DNA of 49,720 nt from Gelidibacter salicanalis (GTDB lineage Bacteria > Bacteroidota > Bacteroidia > Flavobacteriales > Flavobacteriaceae), in the NCBI RefSeq assembly GCF_016469035.1, contig NZ_JAEHJZ010000066.1:1-49720 (forward strand), written 5' to 3'. Positions 15,969-25,017 of this stretch are shown piece after piece. The translations under genes and the position numbers were made by a program. The notes under the pieces were generated by a model, which saw nothing but the letters and a program-made list of their open reading frames with translations, was not told where the DNA came from and ran no database searches. Position 1 is the first letter of the stretch; every line of letters starts with the position of its first letter.

Positions 15969-18900
15969 CTAAATCTTGTTCAATCTAAATTCGCCTGGCA
16001 GGCCATTTACTAAGTTCAACTTAATAATTGTTTTTCCATCAGCGTGAACTGTTGATTTTACAAAGTCTTTAGCATAAGGGCTCCAATTTCCATTTAGGGT
16101 AATTTCGAGCGCTACTGGATGGCTATAGTTGATAAATTTACCTCGTTCATTTTTAGAGAAGTTTAAATCAGGTTGCACGGCGCTAATGGTGATATTATTT
16201 TCTGAATGCTCTTTCAGCATAATTAATGCTGGCTCGGAAACAGAATTCAAAATTCCGTTATCCAAAGATTTGTTCGCTTCAAAAATAACATAACCTGTCA
16301 TATTGGTCGGCTTATCATGTACAATGTGCGCAATAGCATCTGCTCTTTTAATGGTATAGGAATCATCTTTCTCGGCCATTTTACCGAAGTTCTTTTGATC
16401 TTTAGCATCAAGGAAAGGATAAATCACATATTGGTAAGCACCATTATCTGGAGCCATCCCATGGTCAATCCACGCGGTTGCATAATCTCCTTCGGTCTTT
16501 TTCACACCTTTTGCAGCATTATCAATTTGTCCAGTACTTAAGGAATATTTATTATGATAGGAATGCTGATGTTTCTTCTTCACATGCAGGGCATCATTAG
16601 ACAACACATAATATCCTGATCCATAAGGATCAACAATCCAGTTTTTTTGTTTTCCAGTAGCTTTTAATACTGCATCGCTAGGGAATTTTATGACCTCATC
16701 TTCAGAAGTGATTAATGCTTGCTTTGGGTTTTTTAGAAACGATTGGAACAAGTTGGTTTGTGTTGGATTCTTTGTGTCGATACTTGAAATATTAGTGCCA
16801 ATAGTAATCAATTTTCCATCGAAAGAAAACACCGATTTTTTAGCCTTTAATTTTCCTGCAAATCCTAAATTTACTTGTTTGTCGCCGTCGGCGTTAGAGC
16901 CTTTTTCTTCATTAAGAATCATTCCAAAAATACCATTGCCATCCAAAGTGGTCGTGCCTGCAAAACTCTCGTTAGAGCGGAACATGATCAACGGTGTTTT
17001 AGGTTCTAATTCTTCAAAAGGCATATTAATAACTGTGGCTCCAGGATATACGTTCCAATCCCAACCTTCTTGTTTAAAGCCACTAGCTTCTTCGCCTTCA
17101 GCATTTAATAATTGAATTGTACCGTTGGCTTGATATCTTCCGTATCTATTGGCAGTAACATATATTTCAGAGGCCCAAACATATTTACTGTAGCCTTTTA
17201 TCAAAGCTGCCCAGTTTTTGCGTCTATGGACAGCAGTAGCAGCATAAGGGAACGTATAATACCCAGATAAATTTTCTTTTGAGATGTCGTTTACTTGGGT
17301 AAATAGCGCTGTATTCATCACATCATCTTTACCCCATAATCTTAGATACGCCCCTGCAACATCTTTATCTATTTTACTGGTACCTTCAGGATTTCCCGAA
17401 TGTGCCATTTCTAAAAATTGACTTTGTAATGACTGTATCCCGTTGCCTTCTAACGGATGACGCCCTGCGTTACCAAAACCCCAGTTGAAGGATTGACTGT
17501 ATATACGGGTGGCTAAAAAGGCCTTTTTAAAATTATTATGGCCTTCAGTACCAATACGAAAACGGGTTCCTGACAAAGTTTTAATAATTTTAGGTACGGA
17601 TTGGAAAGCGCCAAGACCGTAAGCTGGATAATGTCCATTATGATGCCATGCTGTACCATCTACTTTAAAGCCCCATTCTTCATTTTGTTGGGCCAAAGTA
17701 ATGGATATATAGTTGGAATACGCCATTAACATCGCCGCTTGCATTTCTTGATCTTCGAATAAGAAAATCAGCATTAAATGGTAATAAGACTGTGTGTTTA
17801 AATAATCAATATTGACATGAAAATTGCTTGGCTCATCTAAAATTATTCCTAAATTAAATAACCAATGCAAACTCGCTCCAACCTCCTTTAAAAGTCCATT
17901 ATCATATAGTAATTGGCGCTGAATAAAAAAAGCTTCCGCAATCTGTCTTACATTGTATCCGATATGATGTCTGGTGCCACCATTTGAACCCGCTACCCAA
18001 CCTTGATCAAGAAAATATTTTGTACCAGTTAAGAACATCGCTTTCATTTCCGCTTGTTCTGTTGGGTTTCCTTTATCGTAAAAAGATGCTATTTTTTTTA
18101 ATACTTTTCCTAGTTCTTGTATGTCATTAAATTTTCTTGGCCCTAATTCTGTATCGTCGTAAAAGTCTTGGTGTTCCTTAAAGGTTAAGGGCGGTCCTAA
18201 TACAGTCTCACCATTGTCAGTTAAACCTAATTTTTCAAAATCCTCACGTACGGAAGCAATATATAACTTGTACTTTTTCTGAATTTCTAAATTTTGATCT
18301 ATAAGCGACTCAAATTGTTTCAAATCGGCTCTTATAGCCATAGATACCGGATCAGGATTTAAATTTTTAATTCGGTCATAATTGCTAATTAACGGCAACC
18401 AATGATCTTCACTCAAAACTTTATCAGCTTTAATAAAAGGGACAATCTCATCAGGATATTGATGTCTATCATCCTGATATTGGGAATAGATAATATCGTC
18501 AAAAAATAGTTTTCCACTTTTTGCGGTGGTGCTTATTCTAAAATAATCATAATCTACCTGCGCTGATTTTTTTGGAGCGTTACCCTTCATTTCATAGAAA
18601 GGCACCCATATGGTTCTCCAGCCTGTGAAAGATAATGACACATCAAAATACACCTGTTTAACGCCGTTTTTTTCAAAAGAAATCGTGATTGTTCCATCTT
18701 GAGCGGTCTCATTATAAAGAGCCATTTGTAACGTGGGACTCGCTGGAAAAAAATCGCCATAATCCAACGGACTTTCTTCTTGAGATAATATTTTAAACTG
18801 TGAGGTTCCTATGGTGCTTTCTCCATTCCATTCCCATTGTAAGGATGACGTACCATATTTTCTATGCGCGTCACTTATCGCTAATGTGCCATTAGTTACT

Positions 18901-19046
18901 TCATAGGCTTTTGAGCTATTTACAGACTCGAAAGATTCAACGGCAGGTTGGTAAGTATTTTGAGCAAATCCACACATTGACATCACCAATAGTAATAGAA
19001 ATGTATAAATCTTTTTATTAGTATTTAGGAAAGAAGCATCTGTCAT
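15969..19046 (-). CDS. PL8 polysaccharide lyase, chondroitinase ABC-like
   Basis: Predicted chondroitin/dermatan sulfate or hyaluronan lyase cleaving by beta-elimination. It has a cleavable signal peptide (LLLLVMSMCGFAQ). An N-terminal carbohydrate-binding-like jelly roll (residues ~35-190: VESFESVNSSKAYEVTNG, SSLQWEWNG) matches the Lyase_N domain of chondroitinase ABC. The alpha-toroid follows, with GTRHHIGYNVRQ near 358, GTAWHHNGHYPAYG near 468 (catalytic His and Tyr region) and LSGTRFRIGTEGHNN near 500 (Arg). The C-terminal beta-sandwich domains run to the end. The length of 1025 matches the roughly 1000-residue chondroitinase ABC subgroup rather than the ~700-residue AC/hyaluronate lyases. 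It sits within the main catabolic run, downstream of a sulfatase, and is the strongest single indicator that the backbone is chondroitin-like. Confidence 0.9.
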   Translation of the reverse strand: MTDASFLNTNKKIYTFLLLLVMSMCGFAQNTYQPAVESFESVNSSKAYEVTNGTLAISDAHRKYGTSSLQWEWNGESTIGTSQFKILSQEESPLDYGDFFPASPTLQMALYNETAQDGTITISFEKNGVKQVYFDVSLSFTGWRTIWVPFYEMKGNAPKKSAQVDYDYFRISTTAKSGKLFFDDIIYSQYQDDRHQYPDEIVPFIKADKVLSEDHWLPLISNYDRIKNLNPDPVSMAIRADLKQFESLIDQNLEIQKKYKLYIASVREDFEKLGLTDNGETVLGPPLTFKEHQDFYDDTELGPRKFNDIQELGKVLKKIASFYDKGNPTEQAEMKAMFLTGTKYFLDQGWVAGSNGGTRHHIGYNVRQIAEAFFIQRQLLYDNGLLKEVGASLHWLFNLGIILDEPSNFHVNIDYLNTQSYYHLMLIFLFEDQEMQAAMLMAYSNYISITLAQQNEEWGFKVDGTAWHHNGHYPAYGLGAFQSVPKIIKTLSGTRFRIGTEGHNNFKKAFLATRIYSQSFNWGFGNAGRHPLEGNGIQSLQSQFLEMAHSGNPEGTSKIDKDVAGAYLRLWGKDDVMNTALFTQVNDISKENLSGYYTFPYAATAVHRRKNWAALIKGYSKYVWASEIYVTANRYGRYQANGTIQLLNAEGEEASGFKQEGWDWNVYPGATVINMPFEELEPKTPLIMFRSNESFAGTTTLDGNGIFGMILNEEKGSNADGDKQVNLGFAGKLKAKKSVFSFDGKLITIGTNISSIDTKNPTQTNLFQSFLKNPKQALITSEDEVIKFPSDAVLKATGKQKNWIVDPYGSGYYVLSNDALHVKKKHQHSYHNKYSLSTGQIDNAAKGVKKTEGDYATAWIDHGMAPDNGAYQYVIYPFLDAKDQKNFGKMAEKDDSYTIKRADAIAHIVHDKPTNMTGYVIFEANKSLDNGILNSVSEPALIMLKEHSENNITISAVQPDLNFSKNERGKFINYSHPVALEITLNGNWSPYAKDFVKSTVHADGKTIIKLNLVNGLPGEFRLNKI

Positions 19047-19106
19047 TTTCAGTGTATTTATCGTTTAATTTTGTGTGATTGCACATTTCATTCCCGAAAT
19101 GAACTA

Positions 19107-20633
19107 TCAGCCTTTTTTATGATGAAGCTTTTCAAATCGCTTCAACCAAGGATCTTTTTTAGATTTTAATTGGCTTAACAGATCTTGGTGCAGTTCTCTT
19201 TTAAGCGTTAAAGCTATCTTGGCAATATTTTTTAATTGGTAAGGGTCTTCTTGATTATCATACAAAAATTCGCGCTTCACATCATCAGCATCTAAAGTAA
19301 TCACATAGGTGTAGCGTTTGGTTCTCAAACCTCTATGCCCTGAAGCCGGTTGACCGCCTTCAATAAAGTAGTACATGACGGATTGTGGCTCTGTACCCTT
19401 ATTATCAAGGATAAGACTAGAAAGATCTTTACCATCTAAATTATCTGGTATGCCATCAGCTGCGCCTAACATATTTAAAATAGTCGGCATAATATCCGTT
19501 GGGCTGATCAATAAATCTGACTTTTGTCCTGCTTTTAAGCGTTCTGGCCATCTGATGATGAACGGCACGTTAATAGATTCTTCATACCATACATTTTTCG
19601 ACATGAGTCCGTGGCTACCCATCATTTCGCCATGATCAGAAGTGATTACCACAATGGTGTTATCATAAAGTCCTTCTTCCTTCAAGGTGTTTAATACCCG
19701 TCCAATTTGTTCATCAACGCCAGTAACCATAGCAAAATACTCCGCTACATGCGCTTTTGCCAAATGCGTTCGGCCTCTTGTGGCGCTTTTATGGAAGGCC
19801 AATTCATTCGCATCTGTTTTTAAGTCGACATTAGGACGCAGTAACAATTGGTCTAGAGATTTATTCTTATAATTTTTCAAATATTTTTCTGGAACATATT
19901 GATATGGTGGATGCGGTGGATTTACCGACCAAAATAGGGCGAATGGCTTGTCTTTACTGCGTGTTGTTGCTGACGGATTTTTTAAATAATCAATAATCAC
20001 ATCCGCTTCATGTTTTGCAGACCATTCGTTGATATAGGTTAGCTCATCTTCTTTAGCATCATTAACCCAATAATGCGGATTGTTGTGCTGGTCAAAAGTG
20101 CCATAAGCATACCAGAAATTAAAACCATGACGTAATTCTTTAGGTTGGTAGGCATCCCAAATAACCGAATCTTTACCTTCAATTGGCGGAGGAGACATGA
20201 GATGTAATTTCCCAACATAACCAGCATCATATCCATTTTTTACTAAAACATCAGAAAAACTGATATCATCCTTTTGCCACGAGTTATCATACTGATGCCT
20301 TAACGAATTACTGTTGGTAAGCACCTTATTATTATATGGTAACAACCCCGTCATTAACATGCCACGATACGGGCTGCATAACGGATAACTACTAATGGCA
20401 TTGGACACCACCATGCCCTCACCAGCCAATTGATCAAGATTTGGCGTATGTACAGGATCCTGATCATTGATACCAATTGCTGCATTACGGAATTGATCCG
20501 GAAAAATGAAGAGCAAATTTGGTTGTGATTGCTTTTTGTCATCTTTAACTGCTAAAGCACCTTGATCCTTACAATTAAGAAGGAAGAAGGCACTCAGCAG
20601 AAGAAGGGGAATAATAGATTTTGGCTTCGTCAT
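19107..20633 (-). CDS. S1-family sulfatase lipoprotein with CSPYR active site
   Basis: Sulfatase of 508 residues, lipobox AFFLLNC. NLLFIFPDQFRNAAIG supplies the N-terminal metal ligands, with FPDQ in place of the usual TDD/TDQ. The formylglycine motif is CSPYR near residue 86, with Tyr where Ser is usual. GYDAGYVGKLHLMSP has Lys-Leu-His in place of Lys-Trp-His, and IVVITSDHGEMMGSHGLM carries the C-terminal ligands. From memory, this combination resembles the sulfatase subfamily containing a Bacteroides chondroitin 4-O-sulfatase; that attribution needs a search. It lies 16 bases downstream of the second GH88 gene and 60 bases before PL8, so it fits coordinated removal of sulfate from chondroitin-type fragments. 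Confidence 0.87.
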   Translation of the reverse strand: MTKPKSIIPLLLLSAFFLLNCKDQGALAVKDDKKQSQPNLLFIFPDQFRNAAIGINDQDPVHTPNLDQLAGEGMVVSNAISSYPLCSPYRGMLMTGLLPYNNKVLTNSNSLRHQYDNSWQKDDISFSDVLVKNGYDAGYVGKLHLMSPPPIEGKDSVIWDAYQPKELRHGFNFWYAYGTFDQHNNPHYWVNDAKEDELTYINEWSAKHEADVIIDYLKNPSATTRSKDKPFALFWSVNPPHPPYQYVPEKYLKNYKNKSLDQLLLRPNVDLKTDANELAFHKSATRGRTHLAKAHVAEYFAMVTGVDEQIGRVLNTLKEEGLYDNTIVVITSDHGEMMGSHGLMSKNVWYEESINVPFIIRWPERLKAGQKSDLLISPTDIMPTILNMLGAADGIPDNLDGKDLSSLILDNKGTEPQSVMYYFIEGGQPASGHRGLRTKRYTYVITLDADDVKREFLYDNQEDPYQLKNIAKIALTLKRELHQDLLSQLKSKKDPWLKRFEKLHHKKG

Positions 20634-20648
20634 AGGATTGATTTACTA

Positions 20649-21917
20649 TTATTTTTGCATTTTTTTTAAACGTGATAAGGCTTCTATATAGTAATAATCA
20701 GCATAAATTAAAGCCACATCAATTTCATGTCCTAAAGACTTCGCTCCTGTAGAATGTAATAAAAACGAATCTGCTTTACCTACTGCTGAATACTTAGGAG
20801 ACGCTAAAGAGTTTAACATTTTAATGGCAGCGTTGTAATAACGCTCTTGATCTTCTTTTGATTCTACCATCGTACTTAAATCCAATAATGCACTAGCAAC
20901 AATGGCGGCGGCAGAAGCATCTTTTTCTTCCTTTGGATCTTGCTGCACGTCAAAATCCCATGCAGGCACCATATCTTCTGGTAATAACTGCAAATATTTA
21001 TCGGTAATTTTTTGAGCAAAATCTAAGAATTTTTTATCTTTTGTTTCTTTATACACCATGGTATAGCCATAAACACCCCACGCTAAACCTCTTGACCAAC
21101 GGCTGTCATCACTAAAACCTTGCTTGGTATGTCTGTTAAGAATATCGCCATTAATAGAGTCATATTCTATAACATGCCATGAGGTTAAATCTGGTCTGAA
21201 GTGGTTTTTCATTGTGGTTTCAGCATGTGTTACAGCAATATCATACAATTTTTTGTCGCCACCATTTTTAGCCGCCCAAAACAACAATTCTATGTTGAGC
21301 ATATTATCAATAATGGTAATATGTTGTTGCCAACGTGGATGCATTTTATTTGACCATGATCTGATGGTTCCCACTTTAGGATTGAAACGTGAGGCCAGTG
21401 AGTTGGCAGAGGTCAACAAAATGTCCTTATATTCTTCTTTGCCACCAATTTCGTAACCATTGCCATAGGCAGGAAACATCATAAATCCAATGTCGTGATG
21501 CTCTGTAATGGTTTTAAAATCTTCAAAAACCTCCGTACGTTTAATGGCTTCTTCTTTCCATTTATCTTTTCCGGTCACATCATAAGCATACCACAAAATA
21601 CCAGGATAAAAACCAGAGGTCCAAACTAATCTGCCATTAGGCACTTCTTTCCATTCGGTAGAATCAGTGCCAATAAGTCTTGGATGCTTGGTAAGATCCG
21701 TTAGTTTAGGAACAGCAATTTCCAATTGAGAATTACAAGCATCAATTGCGCTTTGCAAATCAAAAGTGAGATCTTGTTTGGATTCTGTAGCTATTGCTAT
21801 ATCTTCTTTTTCTTTCGTTTCATTTTTACAATTGGTGACCAATAGTGAAACGCACAATAATGCGGTTAGAGATGTGCGCTTTGTGAATTGAGAGGAATTG
21901 AAAAATTTATGTTCCAT
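20649..21917 (-). CDS. GH88 unsaturated glucuronyl hydrolase lipoprotein (second copy)
   Basis: Second predicted unsaturated uronyl hydrolase, about 422 residues from the chosen start. I used the ATG at 21917 because it leads directly into a lipoprotein signal (MEHKFFNSS... LLCVSLLVTNC); an in-frame ATG at 22010 would add 31 non-signal residues. Conserved motifs match the first copy: WTSGFYPGILWYAYD, HHDIGFMMFPAYGNGYE, ITIIDNMLNIELLFWAA, SDDSRWSRGLAWGVYGY, EEKDASAAAIVASALLDL and SLGHEIDVALIYADYYYIEAL. The two copies are clearly paralogous but diverged. It heads the long minus-strand run of catabolic genes ending at 6595, and therefore follows the promoter region at 21918-22280. Confidence 0.9.
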   Translation of the reverse strand: MEHKFFNSSQFTKRTSLTALLCVSLLVTNCKNETKEKEDIAIATESKQDLTFDLQSAIDACNSQLEIAVPKLTDLTKHPRLIGTDSTEWKEVPNGRLVWTSGFYPGILWYAYDVTGKDKWKEEAIKRTEVFEDFKTITEHHDIGFMMFPAYGNGYEIGGKEEYKDILLTSANSLASRFNPKVGTIRSWSNKMHPRWQQHITIIDNMLNIELLFWAAKNGGDKKLYDIAVTHAETTMKNHFRPDLTSWHVIEYDSINGDILNRHTKQGFSDDSRWSRGLAWGVYGYTMVYKETKDKKFLDFAQKITDKYLQLLPEDMVPAWDFDVQQDPKEEKDASAAAIVASALLDLSTMVESKEDQERYYNAAIKMLNSLASPKYSAVGKADSFLLHSTGAKSLGHEIDVALIYADYYYIEALSRLKKMQK

Positions 21918-22375
21918 TAGTTTAAGTTTAAATTGATGTCTATTTATCAATATGAGATGTTGATCAAAGAAAAGATCTTTTAGGGTAAAAGGAGCGGGAT
22001 AGGTGGTCATTATGGGGGCATCTTTTGATCAAAAGACCTACTTCTACCGCTCTTCTTATATTTATATGATTGAATTTCAATAGCTTACTAAATAGGCCTT
22101 TTGATATTTTCAGGATACAAGCTTTACATTATATAATATTTTTACGAATCGATTACTTCAATCAAAATGCTTGTAGATCTCTTTTTTTAGTGTCTAAATC
22201 GGATAAAATACCTGATTGCACGTTGTAGTTCTGGACAATTCTATTGTTTCTAACCTAAGTTCCAAATTGGTTCGTAATCATATAAAAAAATCCCCGAACC
22301 AAGTACGTTTAATTGTATAGGTCGGGGATTATAGTGCTAATAATCAAAGGGTTATTTCAACTGATACAGCTAATT
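21918..22375. promoter_or_regulatory. Promoter region of the ten-gene run and terminator of the Sus1 unit
   Basis: This roughly 450-base spacer separates susC1-susD1-DUF5017 from the enzyme run. It contains a perfect 16-bp palindrome tcttttgatcaaaaga at 22021-22036, a second TTGATCAA at 21960-21967, and the intrinsic terminator at 22281-22330. The HTCS block seen before both susC genes is not present here. I could not fix a -7 box. No gene was recognised. Confidence 0.5.
22281..22330 (-). terminator. Intrinsic terminator of the susC1-susD1-lipoprotein unit
   Basis: On the minus strand, AATCCCCGA pairs with TCGGGGATT (stem arms at 22322-22330 and 22289-22297, extended by a further GG/CC with one bulge) and is followed directly by TTTTTTT. 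The loop is about 20 bases. It lies 46 bases beyond the stop of the DUF5017-type gene and in the correct orientation to end that operon. Confidence 0.8.
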
Positions 22376-23314
22376 TTACTCTGAAACAGTGATTGTGTAT
22401 TCTTTAATACTTCCTTTTTGCCCATAAATAGTTTCATTACTTCCCACGAACGTTACAGTATACGTACCAGGTTGTGCAAAGGTGTATTGAAACGATTTTA
22501 GTCGGTCAGAAAATGTTTTTAAAGGCTCTCCTCTATCAGGATCAACAGCTCCAGCTAAATTTACTGGATTGGTAATTAACCAATCATCATTGGTGTATTC
22601 TGCCTGGTCTGCACTCAACTCGTAATAACTTCCTCTATTTCTCCAATAGTCTTTAGTGGAGTTGGTTGGGTGTACACCTTCAACGTTAACGGAGTTAAAG
22701 CCAGGATTAGTGAAATTAGTAATGTCTAGTGAATAGTTTTCATTGGCCACCGCTAAAGCGATGTCAAAACTATGTACACGAAACACCCCTTGTCTATTGC
22801 CATCTTCCTTTTTCCCTTCAGCATAAGCTCTGATTGCAAAATAGGTAGGTAAATCGCTGGCAAATTCAGTAATATTTACAGAGCCAGAATTTGTTAGATT
22901 GTATGATCTGGCCGTAGCAAATGTAAAACGGTCAGAGATATCCGTCCAAGTGGCTACCTTCACATCTTCAATAGTACCAGACCCTGTATAATCAGTAGAT
23001 ACTAAAAAACTCCAGGCTTCATCATTTTTACTTGCACCGTCAAAATAATTTCTGGCGGTATCAAAGTTCAAGAAAAATTCACCATCTGCCTTATAGCGCT
23101 CACTGTTTTTAAATTCATGACCATATTCGCCCGAATAAAAGTTTAAAAAATTAGGAGCATCCGTGATTGTAAATTCGACAGGCTCACCCACTTTGGCGGT
23201 CGTATTAAAAACGACACTAAAATCTGGTGTATCCACTGCTTCTAAATCCTCACAACTCTGAAACACTAGTGTTACGAGAAGCAACATTGTCCATATATAA
23301 ACTACTTTTTTCAT
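22376..23314 (-). CDS. DUF5017-type surface lipoprotein, probable glycan-binding protein
   Basis: A lipoprotein of about 312 residues from the ATG at 23314 (MKKVVYIWTMLLLVTLVFQSC); a longer in-frame start at 23353 would overlap the SusD stop and precede a poor leader. The segment FSVVFNTTAKVGEPVEFTITDAP is an Ig/PKD-like strand set, followed by FLNFYSGEYGHEFKNSERY, characteristic of DUF5017. The C-terminus (FQYTFAQPGTYTVTFVGSN) ends in a second PKD-like domain. Its position directly after SusC-SusD matches surface glycan-binding proteins that cooperate with SusCD in substrate capture. The ligand is not readable from sequence. Confidence 0.7.
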   Translation of the reverse strand: MKKVVYIWTMLLLVTLVFQSCEDLEAVDTPDFSVVFNTTAKVGEPVEFTITDAPNFLNFYSGEYGHEFKNSERYKADGEFFLNFDTARNYFDGASKNDEAWSFLVSTDYTGSGTIEDVKVATWTDISDRFTFATARSYNLTNSGSVNITEFASDLPTYFAIRAYAEGKKEDGNRQGVFRVHSFDIALAVANENYSLDITNFTNPGFNSVNVEGVHPTNSTKDYWRNRGSYYELSADQAEYTNDDWLITNPVNLAGAVDPDRGEPLKTFSDRLKSFQYTFAQPGTYTVTFVGSNETIYGQKGSIKEYTITVSE

Positions 23315-23346
23315 TTTGTCTATTTTTTTAAAATTATTAGTACTTA

Positions 23347-25005
23347 TTACCACCCTGAGTTTTGTTTTAAATTCGTGTTTACACCCAACTCTTGTGCTGG
23401 AATAGGTAGTATGTAATTTTTACTTGGCTCAAAGTCGTCGTAGCCATCATAATAGTTGAAATTACCACTCATCGTATTTCTTCTTGGTGTTGTATTTAAT
23501 GAATCTCTAGTGATTATTGGAAGATCATTAGAATCTAATGAAAATGTACCAAATGTGACCCAGTCGTCATTCATAAAATTTGGATCAGCCTCTAAGGTTT
23601 TCATTCTAGATTCTGTTTCATTTACTTTTTGCTCTAAAATTCCCCATCTTACTAAATCAAATTTACGATGTCCTTCAAAAGCTAATTCTAACAAATACTC
23701 TTCTTGTATGACCTCATCATTAACCTCTTCTACAGGTGTAGCATTAGCTCTATTTCTTACCATATTAATGGCATCAATAGCTTCTGTAGAACCTGGAGCT
23801 ATAGCATTTTGCGCCTCAGCATAAATTAAATACATTTCTGATAAGCGTAATACTGGCCAGTGGTGAGATCCATAACTGGTATTTGTAGGATCAGTTTCTA
23901 AATATCTTCTGTATTTTGATGATGCATAGCTAAACTGAGAGCCTTCTAGTTTTAATTGACAATCTTCATTTCTAGCATTAAAGAATGGCAAGGTATTCCA
24001 TAAACCTCTTTCGTCCGTAGGATCATTTCTATATTTCAAGACTAAGGTAACGGTAGCATAAGTTTGTGCATAAGATTTACCTTTTAAACGCGCCCCTTTT
24101 AAAGCACAAGACTCGTCGTCAAATTTCATTCCAAAACCAGAACCTAACTTAGATTGTTGTTGCGCTACATCTTCAGAAAAACCGATTTGAAATAGGGTTT
24201 CTTTAGTTTCGTAATTTCCTCTTGCCAATTCATTAAATATGTCTGCATAAATTGGATTTAAAACGTGGTATGGGTCGTCTATAACTTTCTTACTCCATTC
24301 TTTTGCTTTTTCATAAGCTCCTGCCTCATTAAAAGGTTTGGTCGCCATAAAAATGTAAGCTCTAGCTAACAAGCCTCTGGCCGCACTTTTGTTACCTCTA
24401 CCACCTGTTGCCAGCGCAGCACTAGGTAAATGTTGTTCTGCAAATTCTAAATCTGAAATGATTTGTTTATAGACATCAATCCCTTTAGTTCTCGGTAACA
24501 ATGCCTTATTTAAATAGTCATCTTCTAATGGCATCGGAATACCTTCAATACCTCCAAATGCTTTTTCTAAATCAAAAAATAAGAATGCTCTTAAAAAACG
24601 AGCTTCCGCTTCAAATTCCAATTTTACATCTTCCTCTAAAGGAGACCCTTCAAGTCCAATCAATAAAGAGTTTGCGGCGGCAATGCCTGAATAATAATCA
24701 CTCCATATATTTCCTAATGTAGGATCTGATGCGGTAAAGTTATTTTTAAGGATGTTTTGAAGTCCTTTTCTATTATAGAACCCTTCATCTGTCCAGTCCG
24801 TTGGATACTGCGCATTGATGATAGCATCTCTATATACCTGAACTACTCTACTGTAAGCACCGGCCAATCCTGCTAAAGCACCAGCCTTAGTGTTGTACAA
24901 GTTTTCTGCCGTAATATTATCCTTTTGTTCTATTTCTAATTGGTCGTCACAGCCCTGCAATAAGAAGGCTGAAAATACGACTGCTAATACGAATTTTATT
25001 TTCAT
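23347..25005 (-). CDS. SusD-family outer-membrane glycan-binding lipoprotein (SusD1)
   Basis: SusD/RagB homologue of 552 residues with lipobox SAFLLQGC. It has TPR-like helices: AGALAGLAGAYSRVVQ near residue 45, AEARFLRAFLFFDLEKAFGGIEGIPM near 135, SAARGLLARAYIFMATKPF near 215, the LRLSEMYLIYAEAQNA helix near 390, and ILPIPAQELGVNTNLKQNSGW at the C-terminus, the usual SusD ending. It binds the polysaccharide at the surface and forms the lid of the SusC pore. It starts 12 bases after the SusC1 stop, confirming an operon. A second, dissimilar SusD lies at 31857, so the locus may capture two chain forms. Confidence 0.93.
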   Translation of the reverse strand: MKIKFVLAVVFSAFLLQGCDDQLEIEQKDNITAENLYNTKAGALAGLAGAYSRVVQVYRDAIINAQYPTDWTDEGFYNRKGLQNILKNNFTASDPTLGNIWSDYYSGIAAANSLLIGLEGSPLEEDVKLEFEAEARFLRAFLFFDLEKAFGGIEGIPMPLEDDYLNKALLPRTKGIDVYKQIISDLEFAEQHLPSAALATGGRGNKSAARGLLARAYIFMATKPFNEAGAYEKAKEWSKKVIDDPYHVLNPIYADIFNELARGNYETKETLFQIGFSEDVAQQQSKLGSGFGMKFDDESCALKGARLKGKSYAQTYATVTLVLKYRNDPTDERGLWNTLPFFNARNEDCQLKLEGSQFSYASSKYRRYLETDPTNTSYGSHHWPVLRLSEMYLIYAEAQNAIAPGSTEAIDAINMVRNRANATPVEEVNDEVIQEEYLLELAFEGHRKFDLVRWGILEQKVNETESRMKTLEADPNFMNDDWVTFGTFSLDSNDLPIITRDSLNTTPRRNTMSGNFNYYDGYDDFEPSKNYILPIPAQELGVNTNLKQNSGW

Positions 25006-25017
25006 GTGATTTTTTTT

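Noticed and set aside
22146-22156. GAATCGATTAC as a second LacI operator
   Set aside because: Only the 8-bp core AATCGATT is symmetric; the flanks do not match the 28-bp palindrome, so chance is likely.
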